Made by a program: the position numbers and the translations under genes. From an uncultured Verrucomicrobiales bacterium (lineage in GTDB: Bacteria; Verrucomicrobiota; Verrucomicrobiia; Limisphaerales; UBA1100), in contig CAJWVY010000009.1 in NCBI GenBank assembly GCA_913048135.1, positions 1 to 41,067 on the forward strand: a stretch of 41,067 nt of DNA, read 5' to 3'. Below, piece after piece: positions 35,905 to 41,067 of the stretch. Position 1 is the first letter of the stretch. The number at the start of each line of letters is the position of its first letter. The notes under the pieces are model-generated. The model was not told the DNA's origin. It made no database searches and saw only the letters and a list, made by a program, of their open reading frames with translations.

Positions 35905-38094
35905 ATGCTGCGACTCATATTAACCCTCACCCTCATCTTCTGCCCCTCGGCCTTTTCCCAGGATACTCCGGCCAAACCGCCACCGGCAAAATCCGTCCGC
36001 GATCTGACTGCCGAGGCCCGTAAATCACTGGTCACCGTCAGTCACGGCGGACGCGGGAACACACGTGAGGGCACCGGCACGGGGTTCGCCATCAGTAAGG
36101 ATTTAATTGCCACCTGCCTGCACGTCATCGGCGAAGCGCGCGCCATCAAGGCCCGCACTTGGGACGGCAAGGAATTGACTGTGCTTGCCGTGCACGCCTC
36201 CGACCGCAAACGCGATCTCGCAATCCTCAAGATCAAGGACGGCAATCTCACCCCGCTTCCGCTCGGGGATTCCGCAAAGCTGCTCCAAGGCGAATCGGTC
36301 ATCGCATTGGGCAACCCCATGGGCCTGACCGGCAGTGTGGTGGAAGGCGTCCTTTCCGCCCGACGTGAAATGGAGTTGGGCGAAATGCTTCAGCTTGCCA
36401 TTCCCGTGGAGCCCGGCAACAGCGGCGGCCCCATCCTCGACCGCCAAGGCCGTGTGCATGGCATCATGACGATGAAATCCACCGTCACCGCCAACCTCGG
36501 CTTTGCCATGCCGGTGAATCTCCTGAAACCATTGATCACCACACCGAACCCTGTCCCGATGGATCGTTGGCTAACCATAGGCGCGCTGAACGGCAAGGAA
36601 TGGGAACCTTTGATGGGCGCCCAATGGCGCCAACGCGCCGGGCGGATCACCGTGAAGGAGAGTGGCTCTGGGTTTGGCGGACGCTCCCTGTGCCTCTCCA
36701 ACCTCAAGGCGCCCACGTTGCCCTACGAACTGGAAGTGATGGTCAAACTTAATGATGAGGCTGGCGCAGCCGGACTGGCATTCAGCGCTGATGGCAAAGA
36801 GAAGCATTACGGGTTTTATCCCACCGGCGGCAAGTTGCGGCTTACCCGCTTTGATGGACCCTCTGTGTTTACTTGGACAATTCTCAAGGACGCCGACAGT
36901 CCACATTACAAACCCGGCGAATGGAACACACTCAAGGTCCGCCATGAACCCAGCACCATCCACTGCTTTGTCAACGATCAGAAAGTCTTCACGGTCAAGG
37001 ATGACGGCCTAAAAGATGGCCGTGTGGGCCTGACTAAATTCCGGGAAACCGAAGCAGAATTTCGCAAGTTCCGTCACGGCGCCAAACTGGCCAGCCTCGC
37101 GCCTCCGGCCGAACTACTTGAAAAACTGGAACAGGAAATCAACACCCTGAAACCCTCCGATGATTTCTCCAAGGAGGAAATCAACCGGCTCAAGCCACAT
37201 GCCGGCATCAATCAAAACCTCCTGCGCAAACGAGCCGAAATGCTCGAGGCCCAAGCCCGCCAACTGCGCTGGCTGGCCGCCACTGTCCATGAGCGCGCCA
37301 CGCAGGATGCCCTCACCAAGGAACTCGACCAAGATGAGCCGAAGATCGATCTTCTCCGAGCCGCCCTCTTAATTGCCCGACTCGACAACGGGGAGATCGA
37401 GATTGAGCATTACCTGAAAACTGTCGACAGCATGGCCGCCACCATTCAATCAGCCCTCAAACCCAAGGCCACTGAAAAGGATAAACTCGAAGCGGTTGGC
37501 CGGTATATGTTCGAACAAAGCGGTTTCCATGGCAGCCGGGGCGATTACTACAATCGGGCCAACAGCTACCTAAACGAGGTGATCGATGACCGCGAAGGCA
37601 TCCCCATCACGCTCGCTGTGTTGTATATGGAAATCGCCAATCGCCTTGGTATTCCTTTGCAAGGCCTCCCCCTGCCCGGCCATTTTGCCGTGGGTAAAAT
37701 TAACGATGGCAAACCCACTTCGATCATTGATGTTTATGACGGAGCCAAAGTGATCTCCCGTAAAGAGGCCGAGGAATTGGTGTTCAACACTTCGGGCGTC
37801 CGACTGCGTGACGAACATTTTCAACCTGCCACCAAGCAGGACATGATTGTGCGCATGCTGCGCAACTTGATTGGCATTAGCAATGCCACTGAAGAACCGG
37901 CCACAGTGATCCGTTATCTGGACACACTGCTTTTACTCGAGCCTAATTCCCCGCAGGAACGCCTCAACCGTGCGTTGATGCACATGAAGCAAAAGAAGAA
38001 CGCCAAGGCGAAGGAAGACGTGCGGTGGCTACTGGAAAACAACCCGCCCGGTTTAAACCGCGAACGTCTGCTGGACCTGTTCCGCCAGCTTTGA
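35905..38094 (+). CDS. Exported fusion of a trypsin-like protease, concanavalin-like domain and SirB1-like domain
   Basis: A 729-residue protein with a signal peptide (cut near residue 19, AFSQD). Residues about 35-215 form an HtrA-type serine protease with the complete triad His73 (TCLHVI), Asp104 (RDLAILKI) and Ser173 (GNSGGP). There is no PDZ domain. Residues about 245-395 look like a DUF1080/LamG-type beta-sandwich (GFYPTGGKLRL, GEWNTLKVRH). A helical stretch (about 405-530) leads to a SirB1-type transglutaminase-like domain (about 540-660) with DDREGIPITLAVLY and PGHFAVG (His593). The last 70 residues resemble TPR helices. The SirB1-like domain shows no obvious catalytic Cys, so it is probably a binding module. 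It is divergent from the cytochrome-like gene across 73 bases. Confidence 0.85.
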   Translation: MLRLILTLTLIFCPSAFSQDTPAKPPPAKSVRDLTAEARKSLVTVSHGGRGNTREGTGTGFAISKDLIATCLHVIGEARAIKARTWDGKELTVLAVHASDRKRDLAILKIKDGNLTPLPLGDSAKLLQGESVIALGNPMGLTGSVVEGVLSARREMELGEMLQLAIPVEPGNSGGPILDRQGRVHGIMTMKSTVTANLGFAMPVNLLKPLITTPNPVPMDRWLTIGALNGKEWEPLMGAQWRQRAGRITVKESGSGFGGRSLCLSNLKAPTLPYELEVMVKLNDEAGAAGLAFSADGKEKHYGFYPTGGKLRLTRFDGPSVFTWTILKDADSPHYKPGEWNTLKVRHEPSTIHCFVNDQKVFTVKDDGLKDGRVGLTKFRETEAEFRKFRHGAKLASLAPPAELLEKLEQEINTLKPSDDFSKEEINRLKPHAGINQNLLRKRAEMLEAQARQLRWLAATVHERATQDALTKELDQDEPKIDLLRAALLIARLDNGEIEIEHYLKTVDSMAATIQSALKPKATEKDKLEAVGRYMFEQSGFHGSRGDYYNRANSYLNEVIDDREGIPITLAVLYMEIANRLGIPLQGLPLPGHFAVGKINDGKPTSIIDVYDGAKVISRKEAEELVFNTSGVRLRDEHFQPATKQDMIVRMLRNLIGISNATEEPATVIRYLDTLLLLEPNSPQERLNRALMHMKQKKNAKAKEDVRWLLENNPPGLNRERLLDLFRQL

Positions 38095-41067
38095 TTATTT
38101 GCGCGCCTCGGGCGTGATGGTCAGTTCAACCTTCTTATCCTTGCGCTGCACCACCACCTTGGTGGCCTGACCGATCTTGATGTCGTTGAGCGCGGCGGTG
38201 TAGTCGTAAATGTTATTGATCTTCTTGGCGCCCAGCTGGATCACGATGTCGCCACCCTTAATACCGGCCTTGGCGGCTGGTCCACCGGGCCGCACGTCAT
38301 TGATCAGCAACCCTTTCACCTCGGACGCATAATCGGGGATGACCCCCGTGTAAGCCTTCATGGAATTACGCGTGCCCGTGCCGCGATTTCCGCGCTCCAC
38401 TTTCACGTAATCAGGCCGCTCCATGTCACCAACCAAATCCATCATCAGACGCCCGGTAAACTTGGTGATCCGTTCCAATCCCTCATAGTTCAGCGTGTCC
38501 GGATCATCAGTTGGCTTATGGTAATCCTTGTGCAAACCCGTAAAGAGCGCGATGGATGGCACACCTTTCGGATAAATCGAAGTGATGTCAGTAGGTTGAT
38601 AGGGATCATTGTTCAACTTCAGGCTGAACCCGGCCGCCACATTGCGTTTCTCAACCATCTTCTTCCAGACACTAGATGAACCCATGCCCTGCATGATTAG
38701 CTGATTGTTTTTCATACGCCCCACCATGTCCAGATTGATGTAGGAAACAACCTGTTTGAACGGAATTAATGGATTCTTTGCGTATTGGGCAGACCCGAGC
38801 AACCCGAGTTCTTCACCAGTCCACCAACAAAAGATCACACCGCGTTTGAATTTCTCCGGGTTATGCTTTCGGGCCTCAGCCATCCAGGCAGCCAGTTCAA
38901 GCAAGACCACCGTTCCGGAAGTGTTGTCATCTGCTCCATTGTGAATCAGGCCAGGATCCCCGCCCTTAGGCTGAAGTGAGCCGTCATTGTAACCAAGATG
39001 ATCATAGTGCGCGCCGATCATCACATACTCCGGATTATCAGTTGGCACACCAGGCGGCAGTAAAGCGATCACATTATTGTCCTCTCGTCGCACCTGCTTC
39101 ACAGCGGTGGTGACTCGTAATTTAACACCGGGCAAATCAAAGCTAAACGGCTTGTGTGGGTTTTCCTTATCAAGCTCCGCCTGAACCTTAGCCAGGTCAT
39201 CCTTGCCGCCAGCAGACAACAAGGCATTGGCCAGCTTATGCGTACCGGAGAGCGCCACCACTCCCGTACTTGCAGCTCCCCGATCCAGATTCACGGGGAT
39301 CAACTTGTTGGAATTTTTTGATTTCGGGCCAGCCACAATGATGACGCCCTTTGCACCCTGCGTACCGGCCACCTTCGCCTTGTACTGAAGAGCCGCACTA
39401 CGCATGAGATTTTGGCGGCGCTCTTCAGAAACATCTTCAGGAACATATCGCAACATTAGAACGAATTTATTGGTGCAGTTCAGCCCCGCGTAGGAGTCAT
39501 AGCCTTCCCCAAGGTCCCCTGCGACAGCAAGTCCGTATCCCCCGAAAACCACATCAGCTTCCACGGTATTATTGACCGAAAAAGAAAGCGGGCTGAAATC
39601 TTTCCCGACTACCAAAGACGTCTCTTTTCCGTCCTTTCCAATTATTACCAGTTCGTTCTTATCCTTTTCCACCTCGACGCCGAATTTGAACGACATCGGA
39701 TTTAAGAATGTACCCTCTTTGTCTGCGGGCTTTAGGCCTTGGACTTTCATCTGAGAAACAATGTAATCAGCCGCCTTCCGGATACCTGGGGAACTAGTAA
39801 GACGTCCTTCAAATTCGTCCGAAGCAAGAAACTCCACCTGTGCCCTAATATCAGCCTCGGTGATTTCATGGCTTAACTTGGCTTGATCTAGTTTCTTTTG
39901 AGCGGGCGGCAGATCAGGCTGGGGCACATCAATTTTCTTCGCCTTACCTAATGCGATCAACGCTGCCTCATGATCCCAACGACCGATAAAGAGTTGCGAC
40001 TTACCAGTCTCCGTTCGATTGGAGGTCCACAACAACTGTTTGCCGTCCGGGGAAAACACCGGCAATCCATCAAAACCATCGGTAAAGGTAGCACGAACCG
40101 GTTCCCGCGTGCCTAAAACATCCACCAAATACACTTCGAAATTTGAGAATCCCAATTTATTGGAAGCAAAGGCCACATACTCGCCACTCGGATGATAATA
40201 CGGCGCCCAAGACATGGCCTTGAAATCAGTCAGACGTCGGACATCGCCACCGTCCAGATTCATCGTGTACACATCAGCGGTGTCGCCTTTCTCAGAAAAG
40301 TGCCGCCAAATGATCCGCCTGCCATCCGGCGCAAGCAGACTCTCCGGCGCGAAGAACGCGTGATCCACCCAACTCATCTGTGCGTGTGATTCGGGATGGA
40401 ACTGCTCGTCGCGCCACTCGCCGACGTAGTAGCGGCAGCCGAGTCGGTGACTGATGCACAGCAGGACATCCTTGTTGCCCAGCCGGAACAGGTCGGCGCA
40501 GGACACGTCTTCGTTGCGCGAGACACCGGCGACGCCGTCTGCAAACATGTCCCCTACGTACTCCCAGCGACCGTCCAGGGTCTTCGACTTTGCAATGCCG
40601 GGCTGTTTGCCGCCGAAGATGGCGTAGTAGGTGTCCCCTTCGAGCCAGCCGAACGGATCCCACGAGCGAAAACGTTCGTGATGCCGGTCACCCTCGCGGG
40701 TTTCCGGAGTGATCGTACCGAGTTTGCGCCACCGGTTGAGGTCTTCGTCGAGGGCGACCGCTATCGCGTTCCCCGCATGTTTCTGGTGGTAACAGATTGT
40801 CGGCACGCCGTCCTTGTTGATGAAGCAGTTGCCGCTGTACATCCCGTCCAGGAGGTGGGTCGGGTGGTGGCGCCAGTGAAGCAGATCTGTGCTGGATACG
40901 TGGCCCCAATGGTCGGCGCGATGACCGAGTTGGTGGTCCTGGAAGATGTAGAAGAGATGGTAGCGACCGTTCCAGTAGATGGCGCCATTGGGATCGAACG
41001 GCATCGCGTCCCCGAAGTCAGGGTGCGCCGACGTGATGAAGAGGCGGCCGTTCCGGCGCGAGAGCTT
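38095..41067 (-). CDS. Chimeric open frame: GH32-like N-terminus joined to a TolB propeller, M28 peptidase and PDZ protein; cut by the window
   Basis: The frame is open to the right edge; residues count from the ATG at 41004. Residues 1-233 match the N-terminal propeller of GH32 beta-fructosidases: FDPNG (Asp4), RSWDPFGW (Asp116), CISHRLGCRYY and FFAPESLL (Glu221). From about 228 the protein becomes a TolB-type propeller (DVYTMNLDGG, SWAPYYHPSG, FSPDGKQLLWTSNRT, to about 345). An M28 peptidase with PA insert follows, with zinc ligands and catalytic acids in GAHYDHLG, GADDN, WWTGEELG, LDMVGR and DYHKPTDD; a PDZ domain ends it (about 890-965). The 3' part alone is a well-formed exported aminopeptidase type whose true N-terminus is missing. 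GH32 is cut short in mid-propeller. I doubt that this is one natural protein. Confidence 0.7.
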   Translation of the reverse strand, partial: KLSRRNGRLFITSAHPDFGDAMPFDPNGAIYWNGRYHLFYIFQDHQLGHRADHWGHVSSTDLLHWRHHPTHLLDGMYSGNCFINKDGVPTICYHQKHAGNAIAVALDEDLNRWRKLGTITPETREGDRHHERFRSWDPFGWLEGDTYYAIFGGKQPGIAKSKTLDGRWEYVGDMFADGVAGVSRNEDVSCADLFRLGNKDVLLCISHRLGCRYYVGEWRDEQFHPESHAQMSWVDHAFFAPESLLAPDGRRIIWRHFSEKGDTADVYTMNLDGGDVRRLTDFKAMSWAPYYHPSGEYVAFASNKLGFSNFEVYLVDVLGTREPVRATFTDGFDGLPVFSPDGKQLLWTSNRTETGKSQLFIGRWDHEAALIALGKAKKIDVPQPDLPPAQKKLDQAKLSHEITEADIRAQVEFLASDEFEGRLTSSPGIRKAADYIVSQMKVQGLKPADKEGTFLNPMSFKFGVEVEKDKNELVIIGKDGKETSLVVGKDFSPLSFSVNNTVEADVVFGGYGLAVAGDLGEGYDSYAGLNCTNKFVLMLRYVPEDVSEERRQNLMRSAALQYKAKVAGTQGAKGVIIVAGPKSKNSNKLIPVNLDRGAASTGVVALSGTHKLANALLSAGGKDDLAKVQAELDKENPHKPFSFDLPGVKLRVTTAVKQVRREDNNVIALLPPGVPTDNPEYVMIGAHYDHLGYNDGSLQPKGGDPGLIHNGADDNTSGTVVLLELAAWMAEARKHNPEKFKRGVIFCWWTGEELGLLGSAQYAKNPLIPFKQVVSYINLDMVGRMKNNQLIMQGMGSSSVWKKMVEKRNVAAGFSLKLNNDPYQPTDITSIYPKGVPSIALFTGLHKDYHKPTDDPDTLNYEGLERITKFTGRLMMDLVGDMERPDYVKVERGNRGTGTRNSMKAYTGVIPDYASEVKGLLINDVRPGGPAAKAGIKGGDIVIQLGAKKINNIYDYTAALNDIKIGQATKVVVQRKDKKVELTITPEARK
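40306..40323. other. Junction between GH32-like and TolB/M28 coding sequence
   Basis: These 18 bases encode GRRIIW, a stretch that fits both the GH32 pattern PESLL-x-DGRR-x-x-W and the TolB pattern SPDGRRIIWR. To the right (40441-40560) base composition is about 62% G+C by hand count; to the left two 60-base samples give 47% and 50%. Family identity and composition change together here. Confidence 0.7.

Noticed and set aside
1-41067. tRNA, rRNA and tmRNA genes, CRISPR arrays, insertion sequences
   Set aside because: I looked in all intergenic gaps. They are short (under about 155 bases) and none contains a cloverleaf, repeat array or transposase-like frame.

Overview
The window is a gene-dense stretch (about 50-55% G+C by eye) of a bacterium from the Planctomycetota-Verrucomicrobiota-Chlamydiota group, most likely Verrucomicrobiota. 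That placement is inference. It rests on secreted families typical of the group (DUF1501, DUF1549/DUF1553, DUF1552, the DUF1587-DUF1595-DUF1592-DUF1588-DUF1585 cytochromes and DUF3500), a threonyl-tRNA synthetase without a TGS domain, and a rhomboid with the C-terminal DUF6576-like tail. I see no rRNA, tRNA, CRISPR array, transposase or phage gene. No intergenic stretch exceeds about 155 bases. Genes run off both ends.

Layout. 1-5625: a tricorn-like protease (cut by the left edge) overlapping fdhD, then uvrC and a GmhA-like sugar-phosphate isomerase on the minus strand. 5779-8654: thrS and rpmB on the plus strand, with smpB and rpoZ on the minus strand. 8748-19507: a polyprenyl diphosphate synthase on the plus strand faces a long minus-strand series. 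In transcription order that series is a two-domain glycogen debranching enzyme, a DUF885 protein, an M3B oligoendopeptidase, a rhomboid protease and purB. 19585-23231: the methyl cycle, with metK-ahcY on the minus strand opposite an ArsR-methyltransferase fusion gene. The 90-base gap between them holds a perfect inverted repeat and two face-to-face promoter candidates, so I propose a SahR-like SAH/SAM-responsive switch.

23232-35831 is a minus-strand block of seven genes for exported proteins. It contains three pairs of a Sec-exported, CxxCH-bearing protein with a Tat-exported DUF1501 or DUF1552 protein, plus a Tat-exported DUF3500 protein. Overlapping stop and start codons couple two of the pairs. 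Their biochemical role is unknown, and this is the least understood system in the window. 35905-38094 encodes an exported fusion of a trypsin-like protease, a concanavalin-like domain and a SirB1-like domain.

The right end (38095-41067) is one open frame that joins a GH32-like N-terminus (about 62% G+C) to a TolB-propeller/M28 peptidase/PDZ protein (about 50% G+C). The join falls at a short motif both families share. It is either a recent recombination or an assembly chimera and should be checked first.

Four of the five convergent gene pairs touch or overlap by 4 bases, leaving no room for a terminator. Clear intrinsic terminators follow rpmB, rpoZ, ahcY and the DUF3500 gene.
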